Shown here one piece after another: positions 29,569 to 37,121 of a stretch of 64,000 bases of DNA. The notes under the pieces are model-generated. The model was given only the letters and a program-made list of their open reading frames with translations, did no database searches and was not told the DNA's origin. The position numbers and the translations under genes were made by a program. The stretch comes from Chloroflexota bacterium. Its GTDB lineage: Bacteria > Chloroflexota > UBA6077 > JACCZL01. Location of the stretch: the NCBI GenBank assembly GCA_020845495.1, contig JADLFM010000023.1:124001-188000 (forward strand), in the 5' to 3' direction. Every line of letters begins with the position of its first letter. The stretch's first letter is position 1.

Positions 29569-29818
29569 TAGGCGCTTCGAAGACAACGAGGCGCCCGCAC
29601 ACTCGGACGAGCATCCGAGCGTGCACCATGCTCCACCCAGGCCAAGCCCCGATCTGAGCCGACAGGCACAACGCCTGCCGGCACGCTCAACCGAGCGGGT
29701 GAGGCGACTCCGTCGTCCGGTTGGCGTCAGGCCAGCGTCAGGTTTCTCCCTCAGACCCCCGGATGTGTGCTCGAATCGTCCTCGTGAACCGTTGAGCCGG
29801 AGTGAGGATGACAGTACG

Positions 29819-30679
29819 ATGGCCCTCGGGTTGCGGGGCACCAATGCCGAGCGGAGGATACCGGTGGGCACCGGGACGCACCAGAACGCGATTCAGCCGG
29901 ACTGCCCCAGGCGGGGTCTGGCTGCACGCTCCACGGAGGCGCTGCTGCGGGTCACGCGTCGGCTGGCCGGCGACGGCGACCCGAGCAGCGTCATGCGTTC
30001 GGTGCTCGACGAGGCGATCGTGCTCGTCAAAGGAAGCTGGGGGGCTGTCGCGCGTTGGGACGAGGAGCGCGGCGTGCTGGTCCGTGCCTGGAGCACGATC
30101 CCGCTCCCCGGCGGGCAGCCGCTCGACATCCGCCCGGGTGAGGGGGCCGGCGGGCAGGCAATCCTGCATCGTCGGCCAGTCGTCATCAACGACTATCCCC
30201 AATCCGCAAACGCCATTACCGCATCGACGCGCGCGGGCATCCATGCTGCCATCGCGGTCCCACTCGTTCGCGAGGGCCGGCTCCTCGGCGCGGTGATGAT
30301 TGGTAGCGACGATCCCGCCAGACGCTTCACGACGGAGGACGCCGAGCTTCTGGAGATGGTGGCGTGCGCGGCAGCAGCCGAGCTTGCAGGCCTGGAGCGC
30401 GCCCGCCTGGAGGGCGCTCTGCTGCTCGCACGGACCGCCCAACACCACTTGAGCAACCAGCTTGCGCTGACCGTCGGCTACGCCGAGATGCTGGCCAACG
30501 ACGTGCGCCTGCCGTCCGAGTGTCGAGAGTACGCCCGGGAAGCGCTGCGTGGCGCCCAGGCAGCCGCCTCGACGCTCGCGCAACTCCAGCGCATTACGCG
30601 CCTGGAGGCGTCTACCACTGGACCAGCCAACGTGCAGGTCATCGATCTGACCCGCTCGACCGCGTCGCCGCCGGCCTGA
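29819..30679 (+). CDS. GAF-domain protein with vestigial histidine-kinase dimerisation helix
   Basis: A 286-residue cytoplasmic protein. A single GAF domain (about 40-190) has WGAVARWDEE, the PGEGAGGQAILHRRPVVINDY patch and a typical DAELLEMVACAAAAELA ending helix. After it, residues about 200-265 look like a HisKA-type dimerisation helix (QHHLSNQLALTVGYAEML), but no ATP-binding HATPase domain follows, so it is unlikely to autophosphorylate. It may be a ligand-binding partner of another kinase. The GAF closely resembles the third GAF of the kinase at 57226-59877 (shared PGEGxxGxA and VINDY). ATG 29819 is chosen; the upstream open frame has no protein-like features. Confidence 0.7.
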   Translation: MALGLRGTNAERRIPVGTGTHQNAIQPDCPRRGLAARSTEALLRVTRRLAGDGDPSSVMRSVLDEAIVLVKGSWGAVARWDEERGVLVRAWSTIPLPGGQPLDIRPGEGAGGQAILHRRPVVINDYPQSANAITASTRAGIHAAIAVPLVREGRLLGAVMIGSDDPARRFTTEDAELLEMVACAAAAELAGLERARLEGALLLARTAQHHLSNQLALTVGYAEMLANDVRLPSECREYAREALRGAQAAASTLAQLQRITRLEASTTGPANVQVIDLTRSTASPPA

Positions 30680-30733
30680 CCAGGCGCGCGTATCCTCGAG
30701 CGGACAGGGAAGCCGGACATGGCCGCCCCATCC

Positions 30734-31159
30734 TCACAGGCGCCGATCGGTGGCCGCGTCGGCCTTGCCGCCAAAGTACTGGTCGAGTACCTCCTTGAAT
30801 GACGCTTCGTCGGGAGCGGCGCGCAGAAACAGCGTCATGGACGATTGCAGCTTCTGCGCGTCGATGCTCCCGAATATCTGCTCCGCGCTGCGTGCCTGCG
30901 CCTGAGCGACGAGGCTCGTACACTCTCGCAGCCGGGGTCCAAGCACGGGATGCTTCAGATATGCCTTCGCTTCCTCCAGCGACGAGATGGCATACCGCTG
31001 TGACATCTCGCTGCGTCCGAGGCCAGCGATTTGGGGGAACACGAACCACATCCAATGGCTGGTCTTGCGGCCACGACGTAGCTCGTCGACGGCGCTGTCA
31101 TACGTACCGCTGGCGTTCTGGGCAGCCACGAAACGCTCGAGATCGTACGGGTCGGCCAC
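30734..31159 (-). CDS. DUF1810 family protein
   Basis: A 141-residue small acidic protein matching DUF1810 (older calpastatin-like label). Typical features are the opening DPYDLERFVAAQN, the conserved SHWMWFVFPQIAGLG, and SQRYAISSLEEAKAYLKHPVLGPRL. The function of the family is not established. The gene stands alone, convergent with the GAF gene and about 130 bp from the dioxygenase gene on the same strand. ATG at 31159 gives the full conserved N-terminus. Confidence 0.9.
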   Translation of the reverse strand: MADPYDLERFVAAQNASGTYDSAVDELRRGRKTSHWMWFVFPQIAGLGRSEMSQRYAISSLEEAKAYLKHPVLGPRLRECTSLVAQAQARSAEQIFGSIDAQKLQSSMTLFLRAAPDEASFKEVLDQYFGGKADAATDRRL

Positions 31160-31286
31160 CGCGTCCTCCTGCCTGACCGCTGCTTCTGTCGGCCAGGGCG
31201 AGCCTGACGATCGCGTGCCGGGCCAGAGGCGCCCGAGTCTTGATCGGCTCTCGCTGACGTCTGACCTCAGCGAGAGCCGACCTCGG

Positions 31287-32231
31287 CTAGATCGAGATCC
31301 GCGCCCGCGACATCCCCGCTTCCAGATCCCAATCGCGGCAGCCGGCGTACGCGCCGCCGTCGTCGAACAGAGCCGCGTGCTCGCGAATCGTCATCCGAGT
31401 GCAATCGCGCGCGGCGTAGTGGAACTGGAGCGCCCGGCGACGGTCGCCGCTCACGTTCGGCGGCGTACCGTGGTGCAGCAGGCCCGAAAAGAAGAGCGCC
31501 CCGCCTGGTGCGAGCGGCACGACCGCGGCACGCTCCACCTGGACCCGGTCGTCGGCAAGCTGACAGTCGCGAACGTGGTAATGCTGGGTCGGGCCGCCGG
31601 CGTGGCTGCCGGGGATAACCTGCATGCAGCCGTTGTCGACAGTGGCCGGGTCCAGCGCGATCCAGACACCGATCACCCCGCCCAGCGGCGTCCAGTCGAA
31701 GTACGCGGTGTCCTGGTGCCAGGGCTTCTCAGCGCCATGGAAGGGCGGCTTGAGCAGCGCCATGTCCTGAATCATCCGGTGGCCTGGCCCGATCAACTGG
31801 TCGAGGAGCGGCACCAGACGAGGGTGCTCGGACATGCGCGCGAGCCGAGCGTCAGCCTGACAGAACTTCCAGAGTTTGCGAATCCGTAGCTCTGGATCGT
31901 CCACCCGGCCGTCCTCACGGCCCTGCGCGTAGTACGGCTCCTCCTGAATCCCAACCTGCTCGTTCCAGACTCGCCGCGCCGCGATGTCGGCCAGGGCAGC
32001 CTTCGCCTCGGCGACGTCCTCGGGCGTCAGCAGGCCATCCATAGCGACGTAGCCCTGGGACTGGTATTGGGCGAGGTCGTCGGCGGTCCAGCGCGCCCGA
32101 AACGAGGGCACGATGGTGGCTCGAGCCGTCTCGTCAACGCGATACAGGGTCTGTCGGATGCGCGCAGCCTCGTCGACCGCCGTCACGTGGTCAGTGAGAC
32201 CATCGTAGACCTTCTTCCCCGTCACAGCCAT
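31287..32231 (-). CDS. Phytanoyl-CoA dioxygenase (PhyH) family protein
   Basis: A 314-residue Fe(II)/2-oxoglutarate-type oxygenase. The iron triad is visible as His172 and Asp174 (WHQDTAYFDW) and a distal His253 or His254 (LLHHGTPPN), followed by the 2-oxoglutarate-binding Arg stretch (GDRRRALQFHY). PhyH proteins hydroxylate small molecules, lipids or secondary metabolites; the substrate is not evident. ATG 32231 follows GGAGG with ample spacing; the frame continues upstream only as antisense of the LLM gene's leader. Divergent from the LLM gene by about 170 bp, so the two may share control. Confidence 0.87.
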   Translation of the reverse strand: MAVTGKKVYDGLTDHVTAVDEAARIRQTLYRVDETARATIVPSFRARWTADDLAQYQSQGYVAMDGLLTPEDVAEAKAALADIAARRVWNEQVGIQEEPYYAQGREDGRVDDPELRIRKLWKFCQADARLARMSEHPRLVPLLDQLIGPGHRMIQDMALLKPPFHGAEKPWHQDTAYFDWTPLGGVIGVWIALDPATVDNGCMQVIPGSHAGGPTQHYHVRDCQLADDRVQVERAAVVPLAPGGALFFSGLLHHGTPPNVSGDRRRALQFHYAARDCTRMTIREHAALFDDGGAYAGCRDWDLEAGMSRARISI

Positions 32232-32403
32232 CGTGAGTCGTCCTCCATCGTTACCAGTTACCAATGGTAGCACCAGCCGGCAGCCCCTCAACTCCTGTCC
32301 CCTCACTGCGCCCACTCTCCCGTGCCGGTCTGCTACCGTTGCCGTACCTTCGACACAGCACCAGCGCCGTGGGCCGTCGACGGTCCTCGGCGGGGAGGGC
32401 GCG

Positions 32404-33516
32404 ATGCGGTACGGGTACTTCATGATGCCGATGCACCCGCCGGGCTCGTTCCTCGCGGACACGCTCGACAAGGATCTGCGGCAGATCGACCGGCTCGACG
32501 AACTCGGCTTCGAGGAAGCGTGGATCGGCGAGCATTTCACGGCCGAGTGGGAGAACATCCCGGCACCAGATGCCTTCATCGCGGCGGCGCTTCAGCGCAC
32601 CAGGCGAATCAAACTCGGGACCGGCGTCGCTTGCCTCCCCAATCACAACCCCTTCCACCTCGCCCATCGCATCGCTCAGTTGGACCATATGGCACGTGGG
32701 CGTTTCCTCTTCGGGGTCGGCTCCGGCGGCTTCCCCGGCGATTTCGCCGTCATGGGCATCGATCCCCGCACCGGCACCCAACGCCAACTGACTGGCGACT
32801 CGATCGATACGATCCTGAAGCTCTGGGACGATCCGACGCCAGGTGACTACCAGGCCCACACCTGGAAGTTCACCGTGCCCGAACCGAATCCGGCAATCGC
32901 CATGCACGTCCACGTTCGGCCGTACACGAAGCCGCACCCGCCAATCGCCGTCGCCGGGGTGTCTGAGAAGTCGGACACGCTCACAATTGCCGGCGAGCGC
33001 GGCTGGATCCCCATGAGCATCAACTTCGTCCCAGCCCGCGTGCTGAAGACCCACTGGGACGGCTACTGCGCGGGTGCCGAGCGTGGCGGGAAGACGCCGA
33101 AGCGGGCTGACTGGCGTGTGTCGCGGACGATCCATGTCGCTGAGACGAACGAGCAGGCGCGCCGCGAGGCAATCGAGGGCGCGCTCGGCCGCGACTTCCG
33201 GGACTATTTCATCCCGCTCCTGACGCTCGGACGCCAACTGTCGGTGATGAAGATCGATCCGGCGATGCCGGACTCCGAGATCACACTCGACTACCTGGCC
33301 GACAACATCTGGGTCGTGGGCGATCCGGAGACAGTCGCCGCCAAGGTGCGCCGGCTGTACGAGGAGGTCGGCGGCTTCGGAAGTATGCTGGCGCTGGCAG
33401 CCGACTGGCCCGATGAGACCATCTGGGATCGCTCGATGACGCTTCTCGCCACCGACGTGATGCCACGCCTGGCCTACCTGAGTGGCAGTGAGGCGCCTGC
33501 ACCGGCCGGCCGCTAA
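32404..33516 (+). CDS. LLM-class flavin-dependent oxidoreductase
   Basis: A 370-residue luciferase-like monooxygenase with the TIM-barrel hallmarks: FMMPMHPPG at the first strand, GFEEAWIGEHF, RTRRIKLGTGVACLPNHNP, GRFLFGVGSGG, and GERGWIPMSIN. It uses reduced FMN or F420 to oxidise an unknown small molecule; the GSGG and PxNHNP pattern is common in alkanal and sulfonate-type members. A second protein (flavin reductase) is not adjacent. ATG 32404 follows GGGGAGGG. A perfect 14-bp-arm hairpin lies downstream at 33616-33650. Confidence 0.9.
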   Translation: MRYGYFMMPMHPPGSFLADTLDKDLRQIDRLDELGFEEAWIGEHFTAEWENIPAPDAFIAAALQRTRRIKLGTGVACLPNHNPFHLAHRIAQLDHMARGRFLFGVGSGGFPGDFAVMGIDPRTGTQRQLTGDSIDTILKLWDDPTPGDYQAHTWKFTVPEPNPAIAMHVHVRPYTKPHPPIAVAGVSEKSDTLTIAGERGWIPMSINFVPARVLKTHWDGYCAGAERGGKTPKRADWRVSRTIHVAETNEQARREAIEGALGRDFRDYFIPLLTLGRQLSVMKIDPAMPDSEITLDYLADNIWVVGDPETVAAKVRRLYEEVGGFGSMLALAADWPDETIWDRSMTLLATDVMPRLAYLSGSEAPAPAGR

Positions 33517-33615
33517 TCGACCGGCGCACCCCGGCCAGCCTCATCGCTCCCAGAGCCGGCCGTTCGACGCCCCCACGTGCCTCTCCCGCTGGGGCAGGCC
33601 GCGTCCAGCATGGCC

Positions 33616-33650
33616 GCGGGTTCTTCCCGACGTTGACGGGAAGAACCCGC
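33616..33650. terminator. Perfect hairpin between convergent genes
   Basis: GCGGGTTCTTCCCG (33616-33629) and CGGGAAGAACCCGC (33637-33650) form a perfect 14-bp stem with a 7-nt loop. It sits between two convergent genes (LLM ends at 33516, cyclophilin at 33811), so it probably terminates both. No T-tract follows on either side. Confidence 0.7.
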
Positions 33651-33810
33651 AGCCCCGGATCAGGTTGGAGAAGACCCTGTGCCCATGTGGTACGTGGCGC
33701 CGCCAGATACTTCCCCTCGCCGCCGCACAGCGGCATGGGAGACTCCCCGCTGGTACAGGCTGGCCGGTGGTCAGCCGACGTTGCCGCGCACGTGGTGCAT
33801 CGCGGGTTGG

Positions 33811-34809
33811 TCAGCCTTCCTGAATCATGATGTTCGTGATGCGCGGCGGATCGACCGGTGACGAGTTTTCACGTCCGCTCGATCGGACCGGCACGTTCGC
33901 GATCTTGTCCAGCACGTCAAGCCCATCGGTCAACTTGCCGAAGATGGTGTAGTTCTTGGGCAATGCTTCGCCGTTCGGTCCCTGGACGATGAAGAACTGG
34001 CTGCCATTCGTGTTCGGGCCGGCGTTCGCCATCGCGAGGGTGCCGCGCTCGTAACGGAACGGCGTCGCCAACTCATCCTGAAACCGATAGCCTGGACCGC
34101 CGGTGCCCGTCCCCGTTGGGTCACCCGTCTGGACCATGAAGCCCTTGATCACACGGTGGAACGGTACGCTGTCGTAGAAATCCTGGCGCGATAGGAAGAC
34201 GAAGTTGTTTACCGTCCTTGGAGCCTCGCTGGCGAACAGGGTCGCCTTCATCGTGCCGAGGGTCGTCTCGATGGTGGCGCTGTACGCCTTGCTCGGGTCG
34301 ATCTCCATGGCCGGTGGGGACGACCACTTCTTCGAGGTACCGCCGCTCTGGGTGCTGGATTGCACGGGTGAGCCTCCTGGCTGTGCTGCCACCGGCGAGG
34401 CTGCCGCCGGTGACTGAGCGGCCGGCGGTGATGCCGCCTTCGCCGCGGGCTGGGCGCCAGTTTGGGTGCTAGATTGGCCGGGCGGTGTCGTCGCCTTCGC
34501 CGCACTCTCGGCTGCCGAGGAGGGCGCAGATGCCGTGCCCGATCCGGCCGTGGTGCAGGCGGCCGCAAGGCCAGCAGCTAGTACTGCCGGCACGAGCGCC
34601 AGCAGCCGTCGGCGACTGAGGTCTGGCCGCCGCGTCAGGCCGAAACCCAGGTGGCCAGTGTGGCCGCGCGCATGCGGCGTCGCCTGCTGTACGTCGGAGG
34701 GTGATGCCGCTCCGGGAGAATCCGCCGCTCCGGGAGAATCCGCCGCTCCGGGAGAATCCGCCGCTCCGGGAGAATCCGCCGCTCCGGGGGTGCCTGGGTT
34801 AGTTGCCAC
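33811..34809 (-). CDS. Cyclophilin-type peptidyl-prolyl isomerase, predicted lipoprotein
   Basis: A 332-residue predicted export-type foldase. The C-terminal ~165 residues are a cyclophilin: FHRVIKGFMVQTGDP, FQDE, GTLAMANAGPNTNGSQFFI. A Tat-like SRRRLLALV at 65-73 and lipobox LAAAC (Cys85) precede a Ser/Ala/Pro/Gln linker (about 86-165). The signal starts unusually late: 64 residues lie before it, including four hexapeptide repeats (ADSPGA). No other ATG, GTG or TTG exists in frame after GTG 34809, so the extension seems genuine. The start overlaps the selenoprotein-like gene's stop by 11 bp, so translation is coupled to it. Confidence 0.88.
   Translation of the reverse strand: MATNPGTPGAADSPGAADSPGAADSPGAADSPGAASPSDVQQATPHARGHTGHLGFGLTRRPDLSRRRLLALVPAVLAAGLAAACTTAGSGTASAPSSAAESAAKATTPPGQSSTQTGAQPAAKAASPPAAQSPAAASPVAAQPGGSPVQSSTQSGGTSKKWSSPPAMEIDPSKAYSATIETTLGTMKATLFASEAPRTVNNFVFLSRQDFYDSVPFHRVIKGFMVQTGDPTGTGTGGPGYRFQDELATPFRYERGTLAMANAGPNTNGSQFFIVQGPNGEALPKNYTIFGKLTDGLDVLDKIANVPVRSSGRENSSPVDPPRITNIMIQEG
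34706..34790 (-). repeat. 18-bp tandem repeat in the cyclophilin N-terminus
   Basis: Four identical copies of GCCGCTCCGGGAGAATCC (34706-34777) plus a partial fifth. In the minus-strand reading frame they encode the repeated ADSPGA-type hexapeptide. Length divisible by three keeps the frame when copies are gained or lost. Confidence 0.9.
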
Positions 34810-35635
34810 CGGCCACCGCCTGCTGGACCGCTTCCAGCATCTTCTGCTCCGGCAGCGCGCCGACGAACTGCACCCGGTCGTTGACGACGGTTTTGGGAAC
34901 CGACATCACCGCATAGCGCTCGCTCAACGCCTGAAACTCGTTCGCCTCGATGACGTCCGCGACGATCACGGGGTTCTCCATAGCCATCTGGTGGGCCAAC
35001 CTGGCCGCACGTGGACAGTACGGTCAGGTCGGGGTGACGAAAACTTGAATGTGGACGGGGTTGTCGATCGCCTTGATCGCCTCGATGGTCGCCGCCGAGA
35101 GATCGGTCGTGCCGCGTGAGAGGTCCACGATATCGGCGACCAGCGTCGAGAATTCGTAGCCGCCCGGAAGACCGAGGAAGCGAACGTTCGGGATGGAGTC
35201 AGAGGCCACGCCGCCGTTCACCTGCCCCGTCGTGTGCGCCTTGGCTACCCCTGCCGCCTGCCCTACTCCCGTCGTCGGGGCCGTGTGCTCGGTGGGTGCG
35301 CTGCCTGACGTCTCGGCGTCCTTCAGCGTGTCGTTTGCCGCATCCGGGGAAACGATCGGCCGAAGGAGGATGGTGGGCGCCTCGGTGACGTTGTAGCGGC
35401 GCGCGGTGTCCGGATCGGCCCCCATATCCACGGCGGTCAGGTGCAGCCGCTCGGACAGGCCGCTCAACTCTGCGAGGAGCTCGCGCGCCTCCTCCGAGGT
35501 TTGCGAATCCTGGCGTCCTGGCACGAAGATGCGTGCGCGCGGTCGGGTAAACAGCAGCAGTTCGACATCCGCGACCATCTCGCGCTGGAGCAGGTCGCGG
35601 ATCGTCGCTCGGTCGTTCTCAGCGATGATCGTCAT
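34799..35635 (-). CDS. Putative selenoprotein: PDO-like thioredoxin-fold protein with in-frame TGA (UPYC motif)
   Basis: Read through an in-frame TGA at 35024-35026, this gives 278 residues with two thioredoxin folds as in protein disulfide oxidoreductases. The N-domain (about 20-95) ends with cis-Pro segment EAPTIL, and its usual CxxC is absent. A Ser/Thr/Ala insertion (about 98-148) follows. The C-domain (about 150-278) has GLPGGYEFSTL, VHIQVFVTPT, the active site U204-P-Y-C207, and cis-Pro segment MSVPKTVV. The TGA sits exactly where the first Cys of CPYC belongs, and the same frame continues with clear homology to the TAA at 34799. A SECIS-like hairpin follows the TGA. A nonsense mutation is the alternative. 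Cyclophilin is coupled downstream, suggesting a redox-folding role. Confidence 0.8.
34991..35010 (-). promoter_or_regulatory. Candidate bacterial SECIS element
   Basis: On the transcript, GUG-(C)-GGCCA, loop GGU, UGGCC-CAC folds into 5 bp plus 3 bp with a single bulged C. It begins 13 nt after the UGA and its loop starts 22 nt after it, with G in the first two loop positions, as published bacterial SECIS models expect. It lies in coding sequence, as bacterial SECIS elements do. Confidence 0.6.
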
Positions 35636-35786
35636 CGGCGGATTGCCTCGCGGCTGCCCTGCTGCCGGCGCGCCGGGCGTTGAACCGGGCGCTCGGCGCC
35701 CGGCGGCTCCCGACGAACCCGAAGAGGCGCGGGGGCAGGCACAGGGGGGATGCGAAAGATCTTAGCATCGTGCCGGGCACCCCTGG

Positions 35787-35792
35787 TACAAT
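35787..35792 (+). promoter_or_regulatory. Candidate -10 of the 92-residue gene
   Basis: TACAAT, about 67 bp before the ATG at 35859. The possible -35 (TTAGCA) is 19 bp away, so support is modest. A short palindrome GTGCCGGGCAC lies between them. Confidence 0.3.
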
Positions 35793-35858
35793 CTGGCTAC
35801 CGCTGGAGCAGATGTTCGGCTCCCGTGAGGGGACGAAACAGGATTCGAGGGTGGTGCA

Positions 35859-36137
35859 ATGCCTCCGAGTGACCAGAGCAAAGAGTCCCTGCTGGGCCTG
35901 GCGCAGAGCGGCGTGAGCAACAGCAGCCTGAAGTCGTATTCGCCGACGCAGCTATTCTTCCTGATGCGGCTTTCATACCTCCAGCGGCAGCGTCGCGAAT
36001 GCGTCAACGTTCTGGAAGCAGATGACTGGCGAATGCGCCTCCTCAACAAGGCGTTGTACTCGACGTATCAGGATTGCGTCGGAGCCGGTGTAGCCGGCGA
36101 AGCGAAGCTGCTCCTGGGCCAGCAGCAAGCCAACTAA
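35859..36137 (+). CDS. Small helical protein of unknown function
   Basis: A 92-residue soluble protein I do not recognise. It has no signal or membrane segment. The middle (about 25-75) is dense in conserved-looking aromatic and charged residues: SYSPTQLFFLMRLSYLQRQRRECVNVLEADDWRMRLLNKALYSTYQDC is one predicted helical block, seen here only in parts. Two cysteines (in RRECVNV and YQDCVG) could form a disulfide or bind metal. ATG 35859 is preceded by a GAGGGTGG ribosome-site-like sequence, and a strong hairpin follows 11 nt after the stop, so it is very likely a real single-gene unit, divergent from the selenoprotein-like gene. Confidence 0.7.
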   Translation: MPPSDQSKESLLGLAQSGVSNSSLKSYSPTQLFFLMRLSYLQRQRRECVNVLEADDWRMRLLNKALYSTYQDCVGAGVAGEAKLLLGQQQAN

Positions 36138-36147
36138 CTCGAGCAGC

Positions 36148-36181
36148 GTGATGCCCCCCGGCACCAGCCGGGGGGCATCAC
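36148..36181 (+). terminator. Strong perfect hairpin after the 92-residue gene
   Basis: GTGATGCCCCCCGGC (36148-36162) and GCCGGGGGGCATCAC (36167-36181) make a perfect 15-bp stem with an ACCA loop. It starts 11 nt after the stop. No T-run follows. Confidence 0.75.
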
Positions 36182-36278
36182 GGCGTTCTGGAGGGCTCCC
36201 GTTCTGGACGCTGCGTCCCACCTGGACTTCTTCGCCCTCGACACCTGGCAGATCCTGGCCCTGACGTTCGGGCCGCCG

Positions 36279-36938
36279 GTGTTCCGGGCCATCGTTCTGG
36301 TGGTGGTCACGCTCTACGCGGCCCGCTTCGCACGTTCGTCGTTCGAGTATGCCGCGACGCATGCCAACGTCGATCCCCACGTGCGGCTGATTGTCGGCCG
36401 TACGATCTCGATCTCGATCCTGGTCGTCGGTGTGGCGACCATTCTCGACGCACTCGGCATCCCGCTTGCAACCATCCTGACCTTTATTGGCGTGGTCGGT
36501 ATCGCGGTTTCGCTGGCGTTGCAGGACATCCTCAAGAACTTCTTCGCCGGTACCTATCTGCTCTTCGAACGGCCGTTCCGGATTGGCGACGAGATCTCGG
36601 TCAAGGACCAGCGCGGCAAGGTCGAGACGATCGGGATCCGGACGACCACACTCCGTACCGTCGACAACGCGCTGATCCTGGTCCCGAACGCGATGATGTT
36701 CGCCGAGATCGTGGGCAACCGCACGACCGAGCGAAAAGCCAGCCCAGCCAACGCGCAGACGCCAGCAGCTGCGGCCAGTGCTACCGCTCCGGTATCCGAT
36801 CCGATATCCGAGCGGGCCGCGGCTGCGTCCGGGGCCGGAGCGACAGCCGCCGCTTCTGGAGCCGCCATCCCAGCGTCAGACGGCGGACCGGTCCGCCAGG
36901 TCGGCGGGGGCGAGCCGAGGCCGGCGCCTGGCCTGTGA
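36279..36938 (+). CDS. MscS-family mechanosensitive channel, short form
   Basis: A short small-conductance mechanosensitive-channel protein. Residues 1-80 hold membrane helices including the pore-lining segment (GVVGIAVSLALQDILKNFFAG), and the beta domain follows (FRIGDEISVKDQRGKVETIGIRTTTLRTVDNALILVPN). The remaining C-terminus after about 150 is a disordered Ala/Pro/Gly tail instead of the usual cytoplasmic cage. Shown start is GTG 36279, but the frame upstream is open and hydrophobic-compatible (DFFALDTWQILALTFGPP). The only well-placed upstream initiation site is CTG 36204, 8 nt after GGAGGG, so a non-ATG start adding 25 residues is likely. It releases solutes during osmotic downshock. 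Confidence 0.82.
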   Translation: MFRAIVLVVVTLYAARFARSSFEYAATHANVDPHVRLIVGRTISISILVVGVATILDALGIPLATILTFIGVVGIAVSLALQDILKNFFAGTYLLFERPFRIGDEISVKDQRGKVETIGIRTTTLRTVDNALILVPNAMMFAEIVGNRTTERKASPANAQTPAAAASATAPVSDPISERAAAASGAGATAAASGAAIPASDGGPVRQVGGGEPRPAPGL

Positions 36939-37121
36939 CACGCGCGACCGAGCCAGCACCCGTTAGCTGCACCGTTGCCAGAGTGCCCTGCCGCCAGGTG
37001 GCGGTGGGTGTGCCGATGCGCCTTTCGGGTATAGTCCGGCCGCGCCTGGGCACCCTCGTGTGATCCGGCCGTGCCTGTGCCTGCCCTTTCGGTAGCGCTA
37101 TCTTCTTCGAGCAGAGCGTCC

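Noticed and set aside
34799..34999. Separate small thioredoxin-like gene downstream of the TGA
   Set aside because: It begins inside a thioredoxin fold, lacks the redox motif on its own and is in the same frame as the upstream part; reading through the TGA gives one complete protein.
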